From NCBI GenBank assembly GCA_032433765.1, contig JAVIAB010000124.1, forward strand, positions 96,167,702 through 96,231,701: 64,000 nt of DNA. The letters are read 5' to 3'. Of the stretch, positions 24,036-34,265 are shown one piece after another (the first letter of the stretch is position 1; each line of letters begins with the position of its first letter). Position numbers and translations under genes: made by a program. The notes under the pieces are model-generated. The model was not told where the DNA came from and made no database searches. It saw only the letters and a program-made list of their open reading frames with translations. The DNA is from Megaustenia siamemsis. Taxonomy: Eukaryota > Mollusca > Gastropoda > Stylommatophora > Ariophantidae.

Positions 24036-25743
24036 TGTAACGGGGTATAATGTCGTTCCACTAATTGTAACGACGTCTCCTCCTTTGATGGTCAGTTGTA
24101 ATGAGGCTCACAACACAAAGCCCCACTAGTACTTTTGATTGTGACGAGGTATTCCCCCCTCCCCCCCCCCCCCCCCCCCCCCCCGCTTTCATGCGTTGTC
24201 TGGAACTGGACTCCGTTCGACCTCTGCAAGACTCGTTAAGGACTCGAGCTCCTGTGTATCTGATAGTGAAGCTGCACACAGAATGCTCCCCGAGATCTCC
24301 GCCGGTCTTCCACTTGAAGCTGATAATGTGTTGACAAACAACACGTTGAGATTAGAGCCCTCATTCGACTCTACCAGTCCCCTTGGATGTCAGTCACTTG
24401 TACTGACCTGAACGACTTAAACTGCCTTGGTTGATTCTCTGCCCATGGATGGGACTTCTGCCCGTTGATCGTCTGATGTACTTCGCGCTGTTATGCCCGT
24501 GGTTCAGGACAAGCCAGTATCCGTTCGTCGCTAGGACTAGACAACAACACAGGCATTGAACAAAGCAGGCACCAACACCATTGAACTCACACAACGTTTA
24601 TTGCCCACAAGTCATTGCTCTCCTGCAATTCACAAATACAATTAGTCACATTCATGATGGCCTTTCAATCCTTCCTAATTCTCTCTGACACTACAATAGC
24701 AGCTTGCCCGAGTTAGTCTTCTCAAGCCTAACAGTTGTTAGCACACTCATCATAATACAATTTCCTATAATTGTTGAGCTAAACGCTTCTTAATACAGTC
24801 TCTTTATGGCTATGACTTAGCCTATACTAATGCGAACACTAAAAAAAAATGATACACAGTCTTTGTCACTGTTGAATGCTACCATCTTTAACTAAAGTCT
24901 CTTCACGGCTATCATTCAGCCTATACTAGTGAGAACACTCACAAAATAATACACAGTCTCTGCCACTGTTGAAAGCTACCAGCTTTCACTAAAGTCTCTT
25001 CATGGCTATCATTCAGCCTATCATACTGAGAATACTCACAAAATAATGCACAGTCTCTGCCACTGTTGAATGCTACCAGCTTTTAAATAAAGGCTCTTCA
25101 TGGCTATGATTCAGCCTATACTAGTGAAAACACTCACAAAATAATACACAGTCTTTGCCACTGTTGAAAGCTACCAGCTTTTTAAATAAAGTCTCTTCAT
25201 GGCTATCACTAAGTCTATCATACTGAGAATGCTCACAAAATAATTTACAGTCTCTGTCACTGTTGAAAGCTACCAGCTTTCAAATAAAGTCTCTTCATGG
25301 CTATCACTAAACTACCCTAGCAGTTCCAAGAATTGATATCTTGCTAACTCGACTGCCACCGCTTAACAAACTTTGTTCTTGCACTGTCTGAATCCACATC
25401 TTCCCCTGTTCACGGTAATCGGCTGTACTCTTCGTACAGTCGCCCGCACTGAACCATCGCTCTAATTCGAATGAAATTATTCGTGGTCACTTATTCTTTG
25501 TCTAACAACAACCCCTTGCCTCGTTTTTATCGCCCTACACGCTTTTCACCTGATTCATGATCTCCTCATTTCTCTGCTTTCCCCGTGGACCTGAAACATC
25601 TTACTAATACTATTCGACCTATTTACTCTCTTAACTTCCACGCGGACTATGAGTTCCTCTCAATCTTTATCTCAAACCTTATCTCCCCTTGACCTCTACT
25701 AAATTACCCGTCTCTTTCCTATCCTTATTACCTTCCTGTTTCA
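24036..25743. mobile_element. candidate solo LTR or LTR-like insertion
   Basis: Splits an RNase H-type LINE. It starts TGTAACGGGG and ends TTTCA, a TG...CA boundary typical of LTRs, with CCAT before and TCAT after as an imperfect target duplication. Inside are a C run (24,157-24,184) and about 5.5 copies of a ~98-bp tandem repeat (24,795-25,320). No protease, RT or integrase coding is visible, so if it is an LTR element it is a solo LTR. The orientation is not established. Confidence 0.45.
24795..25320. repeat. 98-bp tandem repeat
   Basis: CTCTTCATGGCTAT recurs at about 24,800, 24,899, 24,996, 25,094, 25,193 and 25,291, followed each time by CAGTCT-TGCCACTGTTGAA and CTACCAGCTTT phrases. Period 97-99. 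Confidence 0.8.
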
Positions 25744-25748
25744 TCATC

Positions 25749-26130
25749 GCTTTCATCCGAAGGATTGACGTGAACTCATGGTTGCCAATTCTGAATTATG
25801 TGCCCTTTCCACATCCCGGAGGGCATTGCTGATGACAGCCCGATCAATTGGTTGGCCGTCCTCAACGATTACGCGGCTAGCCAACATGTCCTCTCCTCAT
25901 ACATTTTCCCGTATTCCCGTATGTTTTGGGACGTAGATAAAGGTCACCTTACATATTTCTGACTTCTGCAATGACTCTACCAATTGATGTGTACAAAGCC
26001 TACCTCCACTCTTTTTTTCATCGAATCACTCAGTATGTAGGCGTAGGTACAATCTAGTGACTCTAACCAGATGAATGCCCTGGTCGCTACCATCACCTCC
26101 ATCGTCCTGCTACTCATGGTCATAAAGTGT
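25749..26130 (-). mobile_element. RNase H-type LINE, 5' piece of the split copy
   Basis: Minus strand reads the RNase H end with a LASRVIVEDGQPIDRAVI-like stretch and the upstream segment around 25,900-26,000. Joined across the insertion it continues 23852-24035. Confidence 0.65.
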
Positions 26131-27076
26131 GCACATTAAGTTTCACAAATTTCTCGGTCGCAGTTTCATAAGATATTACTCTGCATATAGTAAATTATGT
26201 TAATTCAATAATCCATACTTTAAAGTTAATATATTTTAGATGCAGCTAATTATTTATATTCAAAATAATTGTTAGCTTTTAAACAAATAGTTTTACAAAT
26301 CTAAATAAGACGTTTTAAAAAACTGTTGTAGCACATAACATATTAGCGATAACTTACTAACGGACTAGCATTAATTTCCATTAAGGTTATTTTCGTTTCA
26401 TCCCACTAAATCATAAATAGTATTTGTTCTCTTGTACAATTCGAGAAGTTATGAAATCTTAAGAAGACGGCGACCTTTAAAAAAAAACCGGGTATAACTG
26501 GTTTATACTAGGATTTCACATATTATTAATTATGAAAATTAAATGTCTTACAAATACTAGGGTAAGGCATTACTTCTCCGTTTACCATGTAATTACTTGT
26601 GTGAATGACACGCGACATAAAGCAAGTATTTTGAACATTTAATTTAAATCATAAGACGTTTATCTGGAAAATTAATATTAATGCCTACACGCACTAAAAC
26701 GAAATATTTGCTCTACCATTTTATAAAGAAAGAAAGAAAAACTATGTAATTTTCTCTAATGTTAGCTCACGGTTTAATTCACCTTGACACGAAACAATTT
26801 AGCAAAACAGCAAAGATGCAATTTATTGAAAAGTAACGTTTAAATAATATAACTGACGATAACAAAACACTGCAACTAATACAATTACCGATTGTCTCGT
26901 TTTAATCAGTTAAGTTATGACATTTTATAAACGTGACCTGATAACTTTAATAACAGTGCTTACCTCGCAATATGATGACAACACCAACCTTTATCGCTAA
27001 ACGTTTTTATTCAAATAAAAAGGCAAAACTTCTTGGTCGTTGTTGTTTATTCAAGTGTGTTTTTATATATTTGACT
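26131..27076. other. AT-rich intergenic, no gene seen
   Basis: Nearly 1 kb of AT-rich sequence with no coding signal, repeat family or RNA recognised. It forms the left flank of the virus-like element. Confidence 0.5.
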
Positions 27077-27174
27077 ATTTCAGATACATATATACTACAT
27101 TTCTTATTTGAATATTTCAGATACATATATACTACCTTTCTTATTTGAATATTTCAGATACATATATACTACCT
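27077..27174. repeat. 37-bp tandem repeat at the insertion site
   Basis: ATTTCAGATACATATATACT starts at 27,077, 27,114 and 27,151. A further copy of the same unit lies immediately beyond the right end of the element at 40,389. The virus-like element therefore sits inside, or duplicated, a small 37-bp array. Confidence 0.85.
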
Positions 27175-27990
27175 AGCAGCAATGGGACCGGCTGGGCTCT
27201 GGGTGGGTATCTTTTTCGTACCGCCCGGCCGAATAGCCCCCCCCCCCCCCCAGAGGTACCCGCTGCTGTTGCCTCTGGGAGGTCCAACGCACGCGGCTGA
27301 CTGGCCCACGGGCCGGCGCGTTTCTTCTCAAGGTGAGCTATTTGGCGCTTAGTGAGCCCCCAGGGTATCGTCGCCATGAAGTATCTTTTTTCGCACGCCC
27401 CGGCCCAGCAGAGGACGCGACTGGACTGTGGGTGGGTATCTTTTTTCGCACGCCCCGGCCGAATAAGCCCCCCCAGAGGTACCCGCTGCTGTTGCCTCTG
27501 GGAGGTCCAACGCACGCGGCTGACTGGCCCACGGGCGCGTCTGCTGTTGCCTCTGGGAGGTCCAACGCACGCGGCTGACTGGCCCACGGGCGCGTCTGCT
27601 GTTGCCTCTGGGAGGTCCAACGCACGCGGCTGGGCCCACGGGCGCGTATGGGGGTTATCTTTTTTCGCACGCCCCGGACGAATAAGCCCCCCCAGAGGTA
27701 CCCGCTGTCCTCCGGACGGGTAAAGCCTCGCGCAGCGAGCTGTTGCCTCTGGGAGGTCCAACGCACGCGGCTGACTGGCCCACGGGCGCGTATGGGTGGG
27801 TATCTTTTTTCGCACGCCCGGCCGAATAGCCCCCCCCCCCCCAGAGGTACCCGCTGTCCTCCGGACGGGTAAAGCCTCGCGCAGCGAGCTGTTGCCTCTG
27901 GGAGGTCCAACGCACGCGGCTGACTGGCCCACGGGCGCGTATCTTTTGTCTCACGCCCGGCCGAATAAGCCCCCCCCAGAGCTACCCCGC
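27175..27990. repeat. left terminal inverted repeat, modular
   Basis: Built of shuffled modules such as GTGGGTATCTTTTTTCGCAC, GCCGAATAAGCCCCCC, CCAGAGGTACCCGCTG, GTTGCCTCTGGGAGGTCCAA and GCGGCTGACTGGCCCACGGG. The same modules form the right end in reverse orientation but in a different order and number. C runs of 7-12 bases recur. It includes two copies of the double-hairpin repeat (27,709-27,744 and 27,857-27,892) and a 62-bp piece of the capsid-cluster gene at 27,317-27,378. Open frames here are repeat artefacts. Confidence 0.85.
27317..27378 (-). repeat. captured fragment of the pX-like gene in the left TIR
   Basis: Reverse complement of 38,962-39,023, the part of the gene at 38850 encoding HGDDTLGLTKRQIAHLEKKR. 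The same piece is also at 39,569-39,631 on the inner edge of the right TIR. Three copies in one element. Confidence 0.9.
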
Positions 27991-28121
27991 TGGCGCCCTC
28001 TCATGGGTACCACTTTGCTAGCCCCCGCCACCCCTATTATTTCAGAAGGAGTTTAAACTTCTAGCAAGGATTGAAATTGGCAATTAGAGAAATGTGAACT
28101 TATGAATATACCAAACTCAAC

Positions 28122-31100
28122 ATGTTGCATCATGAGCGAGCGCTCATACTCCGAGCTGAATATGAGCGAGAGACGGGTGTTCGCCCCCCTTATCCAAGGT
28201 CAGGTCTGGCTCTACAGGATCTGGCAGACAGGCTGGCCCAACATCGGGCGCAGAGCATCTTGGACTGGCCCATCCCAAAGGATGTAAAGAAGAGGCTAGC
28301 GAAGCCTCTGATCCCATGGCCCGGGAAGGACCTGCGATTTAATGATCTGGATGTGGTGGTACCTCACCCTATCCCACTCCCAGTGGGAGAGCCGTGGGTT
28401 GATCTCATTGCCCAGGCCAAGGAGGAGTTTGAAGTAGACGGTGCCGTTCGCACTTACTCTACATGGTTTGTAGAGAGGGCGGAGGACGACAAAGATATCT
28501 GTACTATGACTGACGAGAGGGCAGCAAGGCTCATTCAATATTTCCCGTGGGGTAGGTCCCTTTGTAGGATCAAATTTCTCAGACAGGCTTGGAACGGCAA
28601 TGTTGAAGAACCCGAGGAGGAGTGGGTTATCAGAGATAAATTTGACCCGATTAAATTGGAAATCAAAAAGGGGGTGGTATTGTCGAGTTTTCTCGGGATA
28701 TGAAGCCTGGCGCGCTAACAGGGATCGACAAGCCGTATTACGAAAAAGGTTATCCAGAGTCCGCGGTCGTGTACGGTCTCTACCAGATCCGAGACCCAGA
28801 CTCTGCCAATCTAGCACCGCTGCGCGACGGTGACTTGAATTGTGTTGCTCAGAGTGTGATAGCGCACTTTGAAGGCGCTCTTCGTGGCCAGGGATTAACA
28901 CCCACGAGGCGGCAAAAAATACAGCAGTGGGAAGAACGAGTTCGTGAACACGGGGCCACGATCAACGACGTGGCTGAACTGGAAAAGATAATCAAACGGG
29001 CCATCATCTTGCGGGACATAGCCGGTGGGATTATATACTGCAGCGGCAAGTATCAAAACGGGCACCGCAACATAGAGCTCATCGTTCACAACGGCCACGC
29101 GTGGAGTAAGGACCTACAATTCCCGCTTAGCAGGGAGGTCCACTTCTACGAGGGTGGCATTGTGGACGCCATCAGAGAAGCCACCCAGGGTGCGCCGGTT
29201 GCAGTCTGGCTTCTGGGGGGTTCCTCGGAAGGGCGGCTCGCCGTCGACCAGTTTGTTCTTCAAGACGGTCGAACATTTAAGAAGCGTACAGATCACGACA
29301 AAATCGTGACGGCTTGTGAACGCCTGGCCAGTGAGGTGTCATTTGATGATACTGACTTGGGTGATCCGAAGTCGCTCGCCAGACGGTGTTTCAGTGACAC
29401 CCACGCTTGCAACCTCGTCGCTGTTAAGAAAAACGGATGGAGGCCGACCCCAGCAAGCATTCTCGGTGATGTGCAAAAGGCTTGCGTGGAACACGGGCAC
29501 GGTGGGCTCTGGAATTCGATGGACTACACCCTAAAAGATATCGTCTGCATCGACATGAAGGAATGCTACCCCGCCAGCTTCCTAGGCAATGGCGAGGCTG
29601 CGCCATGGTTCCAACGGTTTGGACATCCGGGCCACCGCATGACCAGGGTCAGCATCAATGGTCCTCTCCCCACCGACATAGGCACCGGCTTCGCTGAGGT
29701 CCAAGAATGGGTGTGGACAGACAACTGTCATCCTGTCATACCTGCCTGGTACGGAAGACATTTCGCGGAAAAGAGGTGGGCCCCGACGCCGCTGCTGGCC
29801 TTCTTTGTAGAGACCGGCTTGCTTGTCCATCTCAGAGTCAGAGAGGCCCTGCTGGCCTTCGAGAAGCAGGAAGAGGTCTGGCTGCCAGAAGGTCGCGATG
29901 TCCGCTGTGCAATCATCGGCAAATTTACACAAGGGAGGAAAGCTGGCTGCAAAAGGTTGACCCGCAGGCTAGTGACTGACCAGGGGGAGCTCGACTACCT
30001 GTTCGCGACACGATGCAAAGTGGCACTCTGGTCGGAGCTCCAGAGAAATTCCCTCTAGGGTGGATACTTACATATCACGACGGCAGCCAGCCTCAGTACG
30101 CGCATCTACGCGCCAGCATGTTGGCCTACGCCCATATCAACCTCGTCACAATGCTGGTCAGATTTGATCCCACAGAGGCCGTCCGGGTCGCCACTGACAG
30201 CATATATCTCAAGAAAACGGCGCTGCATAAGCTCGAGGGGGTCGAGGCATACGTGCCGAAAAATAAACCCGTCAAGGCACCCTGCTATTGTAATTGCATT
30301 TGGCACCCATCACACAGCAACGAGGGTGCTGTATTACCTCGGTGTGATTGCCAAAAAAGCAAATGTGACAACTGCAAAGAAGGTGGGATGGTGATGCTTC
30401 CTCCAACAGTTGGCCCGGCCCAGTGGCGCGACAAGGGCGAGAGGCTGTACGAGCCTAAGGAGCACGCTGCCTACCTTCCAAAGCCCGAGTACATCAGCCA
30501 GTATGACACTTACGTCCTGTCAATTATGGAGAATAGCGCAGCGCCACGCTACGACGACCCACTGTCGAGACATCGATTCTGTTACCTGAATGGCGGAGGC
30601 GGCTCCGGCAAGACAACGAGAGCGATCGAGCTATTCCGTGAGAGAGATCCCATCGTGTTTACTCATATCCATCGTCTGGCCAAAGAGATGCGGACCAGGG
30701 GGGTTAAATCACAGACCTACCATAGCTTCTTCCGTTGGTGTGGGACGCGGAGAGCTAAGGCAACTGCGGAGGACCTAGCAGTGTTGCAGAAAAAACACAA
30801 GAGACCTATTACAATTTGGAAGGCAAAAAAGGATTGGACTTCTACAGATGAAGTGTTGCTGTCTATAGGGGGTGCGGGAGAGGTTATAGAGTTTGTTTCC
30901 CGAAAACAAGGGGAATCTCTCCATGTACCTGGAAGTAATCAGAAAGGTCCGCAGATTGCAGATGTTGACTGGACGCCTGAGCGCATGGGCGACAAATACA
31001 TTCCCCGTGTCATCATATGGGACGAAGTCTGCACTGTGTCAAAGCCTATCCTGGAGTTGTTCCTGGGGTGGCTCGATCAACGTGGGGTCCAGGTCATATG

Positions 31101-32100
31101 TTGCGGTGATCAAGGCCAGCCGCCACCGATCGCTGGTGGCATGCCCCATGACTGGCTACAGGAAACCTGCGGCTACTACGAAGAGATTTCCGTCGACCAC
31201 AGAGCGAAAGACGAGGAGCTAAAAGCTCTGAAAAGGCGTATCCGGCTTCAGTCTGACAAGGTCCAGTGCGAAGAAATGCGTAAGGCCCTCCCAGGCTGCC
31301 TCGAGTGGAATAGGTTTGTTAAAGACTGGACGCCAAGAGATCTTATACTGGTCTCACGCACCAAGGTCCGCGATCGGGCACAGACGCTCTTATTCCAGCG
31401 GCATAAGGAGCAGTTCCAAGATGTCCCTGTGCCTCTGCTGTATCACCCCAAGGACAGCAGGAAGCAAAATATTGAGGTCCTCATACCTGGAACAGAAAAC
31501 AAGGAAGTGCTCGTACTCAACGATGTTGTAGAGGTATCGATAGCTGCAGCTGAGAGTGCTATCACGACTGATGATTGGCGCCTGGGCTATGCCTTGACGA
31601 TCCATTCTAGCCAGGGTCTTACCATCTCTGACCCACAGAAGGTCTGGATCATTGACGACTGGCTTACGTGGTCCAACCTCGTGTATCTGGCTGTCTCTCG
31701 GGTGGAGTATAGTCACCAGCTCAAACGGGTGGGGTGTCCGCCGGCCGAGGCAGCCGCAGATGTAATCGATTTGACAGCACAGTACATGCCTGTGCGCGCA
31801 ACAATATCGAGGAAGCTTGTCGGTTATTGGCGTCAGGACCGGGTAAAGGGACTTTCCGGGTTTGACTTAAAAGTTAACTACATTTTGCAACTTCGCGAGG
31901 CCCAAAATAACAATTGCGCTGCATGCAACTGTTTAATGTTGTGGTCGTATCGGCCGGCTGATATGCAGCAGTTCAGCGTCGACCGGCTGGACAACAGCAA
32001 GGGTCACTGCATGGGGAACGTAAGACTGACCTGTCTGGACTGCAACCGAAAAAGAGGGGCGCAGCACTTATCGCCGCCTAGCCGTCCTCCGGACGGGTAA
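28122..32100 (+). CDS. replicase: OTU-like region, family B DNA polymerase, SF1 helicase, HNH (two frameshifts)
   Basis: One locus of about 1,325 codons read in three frames: 28122-28703, 28700-30058 and 30013-32100, with one-base-type breaks near 28,673 (A/G homopolymers) and 30,013-30,058. Order: an N-terminal 190-residue part of unknown function; an OTU-like stretch with DGDLNCVAQ (Cys47 of the middle frame) and ELIVHNGHAW (His130, His133); polymerase motif A in CIDMKECYPASF (29,540s), a motif-B-like IIGKFTQG and motif C VATDSIYL (30,190s); a Cys cluster CYCNC...CDCQKSKCDNC; Walker A LNGGGGSGKTT, Walker B IIWDE, motif III GDQGQPPPI, motif V ALTIHSSQGLT and motif VI AVSR of an SF1 helicase; and C-terminal CAACNC...SVDRLDN...CLDCNRKR of an HNH nuclease. 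It would copy the element DNA in the nucleus. Typical Polintons carry a polymerase without this helicase-HNH end. The stop codon lies within a double-hairpin repeat. Confidence 0.85.
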
Positions 32101-32314
32101 AAGCCTCGCGCAGCGAAGGGATTCAGTCGTCCTCCGGACGGGTAAAAGCCTCGCGCAGCGCCTCCGGACGGGTAAAAGCCTCGCGCAGCGCCTCCGGACG
32201 GGTAAAAGCCTCGCGCAGCGCCTCCGGACGGGTAAAAGCCTCGCGCAGCGCCTCCGGACGGGTAAAAGCCTCGCGCAGCGCCTCCGGACGGGTAAAAGCC
32301 TCGCGCAGCGAAGG
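32084..32314. repeat. double-hairpin repeat array, 7 units
   Basis: Each 30-bp unit joins CCTCCGGACGGG, a TAAAAG spacer and CCTCGCGCAGCG. One unit lies at 32,084-32,118 and, after ATTCAGT, six head-to-tail units at 32,128-32,314. GTCC-TCC-GGAC and CCTCGC-GCA-GCGAAGG can each fold as small hairpins. The array sits exactly where the replicase (+) and the DUF2314-like gene (-) converge: it supplies the replicase stop codon (GGG TAA) and codes the tail of the minus-strand protein. Identical units with no spacers, so not a CRISPR. Confidence 0.9.
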
Positions 32315-32593
32315 GTATATATCATATACATGCATGCCTCGAAATTCTATAACGTCCCCGAGACGAGCACTAGAACTTACTAAGTTATTATCAAGCACAC
32401 CAGTTAATCTAATATCAGAAGCATTCCAGTCCTGTGGGTACTCTACAGTTTGAATCACTACCCAAAATCGCTCCTCCCCATTACAAACTTTTACGATGTC
32501 CCCTGATTTCAATCGCTGAAGCTCTTCATCGGGTGGGGCCCAAAATGTGCCTGGGTGTCGACGATGCATTTCTTGGGCATCTATTAGGAACAT
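32123..32593 (-). CDS. DUF2314-like small protein with repeat-encoded tail
   Basis: The likely start is the ATG at 32,593 (FLIDAQEMHRRHPGTFWAPP); an upstream ATG at 32,695 would overlap the integrase end. The core contains LKSGDIVKVCN, GEERFWVVIQTVEY, ITGV-like RLTGVLDNNLV and LGDVIEFRGMHVYDIY. This pattern is known to me from DUF2314-type proteins of phages, bacteria and large DNA viruses; the function is unknown. After HVYDIYP the frame runs straight into the hairpin array and adds six LREAFTRPEA-type decapeptides before a stop, so the native stop seems to have been lost to the repeat. It is the last gene of the minus-strand block with integrase and PLA2. Confidence 0.65.
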   Translation of the reverse strand: MFLIDAQEMHRRHPGTFWAPPDEELQRLKSGDIVKVCNGEERFWVVIQTVEYPQDWNASDIRLTGVLDNNLVSSSARLGDVIEFRGMHVYDIYPSLREAFTRPEALREAFTRPEALREAFTRPEALREAFTRPEALREAFTRPEALREAFTRPEDD

Positions 32594-32642
32594 TATTTCT
32601 GATGACGCCGTTCCGGCAAAGATTACACGAGTCTCCTTGTGT

Positions 32643-33675
32643 TCAATTGATTGCAAGAATCTTACCTGGAGGAAGCTCTGTCCCCTCAGGAACAAGCATC
32701 AACTCTTCACGCACAAACCCACGCTGTGGACCATCTTCCAAATAGTACACAGCAGGCTGGCCATTCTGCCGCAATACATTTCGGATCGAATGCAGGGTCA
32801 CAGACCACACGGGGTCAGTAGCACGTTTTCGACCACCCTCGAGCTCGCCAGGCTGGTACAAATACCGAACCATTGCATCAGACGGGATCAGCGGCTCCTC
32901 GAGCCCTACAGGGCGTCCTGGAACGACAGATGAGGGTTGCGCAGTCACTCTCTGAAGTTTAATGGCATCCACAGGCTTCTTACCTGTCAGCCGAGTCGGC
33001 TCATTGTTTAAAGCCGCAACAACCGCAGGGAGTCGAGCCACCCATTCTGCAGACCGCTCAGAAGACCCACGGGCAGCAAGCAATAGCTCCTGAGCATACT
33101 GGTGACCAAAAAGCCGCTCGGCCAGAGTCCGGTTAAAACGTTCTACTATACCTTGGTCTCTATGGAGGTCCACACGCCCACGCCGTATTTCAGTCCCATG
33201 TTTTGCCATAAGTGTTGATACCGAGCCCATGAATTCTCTTCCCGGGTCGACCTGAAGAAGCTTTGGAAAAACTAGAGGGCCCCGTTTATAAATCCTCTCA
33301 AGGGCGTCTGCAACCTCTTGTGAATCTTTTGTAGCCAAGGGCTCTGCCTCTTTGTACCGGGAGTCTATATCGACGAGGGTCAAGGCGTATTTGTACGTGC
33401 GTCGTTTCACACGATCATGCGGCAGATATAATAAATCCCCTTGATGAACTTCGTTTTGGCGCAGTCACGTTAAAATGTGGCCGTGGTATTCGTCGAGGAG
33501 CAGGCAAATAGAGCTGCCATATGTCTTGTTTCGAGAGCCAGTCCCGAGCATCCTTTTTGCTAACTCGGGCTGCCGCAGCAAGCTTCGGGATGGCCGCCAG
33601 CCCACGCCAATAGCCTTGAGGACTATAGTAGAATTTCTCCATGATTGCTGACGTGCCGTCGGACTTCTCTGCCAT
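32643..33675 (-). CDS. INT: retroviral-type integrase (rve), one frameshift
   Basis: DDE integrase that would insert the linear element into host DNA. The N-terminal part (33,415-33,675) carries FYYSPQGYWRGLAAIPKLA and DWLSKQDIWQLYLPAPRRIP, the Polinton-type zinc-region and linker signature. The catalytic core (32,643-33,410) has TYKYALTLVDIDSRYKEAEP with the first Asp, LLQVDPGREF with the second, and DQGIVERFNRTL with the Glu, 34 residues after the second Asp. The C-terminal part has an SH3-like VYYLEDGPQRGFVREEL. A one-base shift in a four-base homopolymer near 33,455 separates the halves. All catalytic residues are present. It is followed downstream by the DUF2314-like gene and preceded by PLA2 with a 32-bp gap, all on minus. 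Confidence 0.93.
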
Positions 33676-33707
33676 AGAAAACTTCTTCAGTTTAGGAATA
33701 TTTTCTA

Positions 33708-34265
33708 CTACCTCCTTCGCGACTTTTTTTTAAGGCCCATCCCGAAGCGTGATTTCGCAGCCATAATCGCAGAAACCGTCTTAGCATCACGCTTTTCCCA
33801 GTCTGGAGCATCTGATAGTGCAATCTGCGATGCGGTAGCTGCCAGTACATCATCCGCATGATTCCGTCCGGGGGTATCTTTATGGGCTGCGTAGGCAACG
33901 TCGTGGTTTAGACAGGCACGATCAAGACTATTCACACCCCTATAGCCCTGAGAGAGGCGTTTGGCAATCTTGGTAAACGGCCCGCAATATGAGTATTTTC
34001 CAGTGTTTTGAAAAGTTCCACCCGGGACATCTTCAGATGGGACCCCTTTGGGGAGACGCATATGCATCTCGGGCAGAGGTAGGGCATTCATGGCACTGTT
34101 AAGAAGACCAGCACCTTCGCTGCGCGAGGAGGACGCAGGGAGAATTTGGCTCTTTCTAGCACCGCACACCGTGCAAACACCTCTCTTGGCTGGTCGGTTG
34201 TTCTTTAGAGTTATAGTCTCCTCATTTAAAGTGGGAGTGTGTTGTTTACAGCGAAGGCAGTACAT
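33708..34265 (-). CDS. zinc-ribbon plus phospholipase A2 virion protein
   Basis: 185 residues, intact. The N-terminus has two CxxC pairs (Cys3/Cys6 and Cys31/Cys34, MYCLRCKQHT and CTVCGARKS), like the DUF5679 treble-clef domain. The middle has a parvovirus-VP1-type PLA2 core: the Ca-binding loop YSYCGPFTK (residues 91-99) and LDRACLNHDVAY with the catalytic His121-Asp122. The C-terminus is basic (GLKKKSRRR). PLA2 of this type is used by parvoviruses to breach endosomal membranes; a similar role for the virion of this element is inferred. A short internal-deleted copy of the hairpin repeat (34,114-34,134) is in frame around residues 44-51 (ASSSRSEG). Diverges from the ATPase gene across an AT-rich spacer. 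Confidence 0.85.
   Translation of the reverse strand: MYCLRCKQHTPTLNEETITLKNNRPAKRGVCTVCGARKSQILPASSSRSEGAGLLNSAMNALPLPEMHMRLPKGVPSEDVPGGTFQNTGKYSYCGPFTKIAKRLSQGYRGVNSLDRACLNHDVAYAAHKDTPGRNHADDVLAATASQIALSDAPDWEKRDAKTVSAIMAAKSRFGMGLKKKSRRR

Noticed and set aside
27141..28056. Long open frames in the left TIR (up to 263 codons)
   Set aside because: They follow the repeat modules, are open in several frames on both strands and give Pro/Arg/Gly-rich low-complexity peptides.
28296..28901. 201-codon minus-strand frame opposite the replicase
   Set aside because: Lies antisense to a better supported coding region with recognisable motifs; no domain of its own.
32128..32314. CRISPR-like tandem array
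   Set aside because: The 30-bp units are head to tail with no spacers, in a eukaryotic virus-like element without cas genes.
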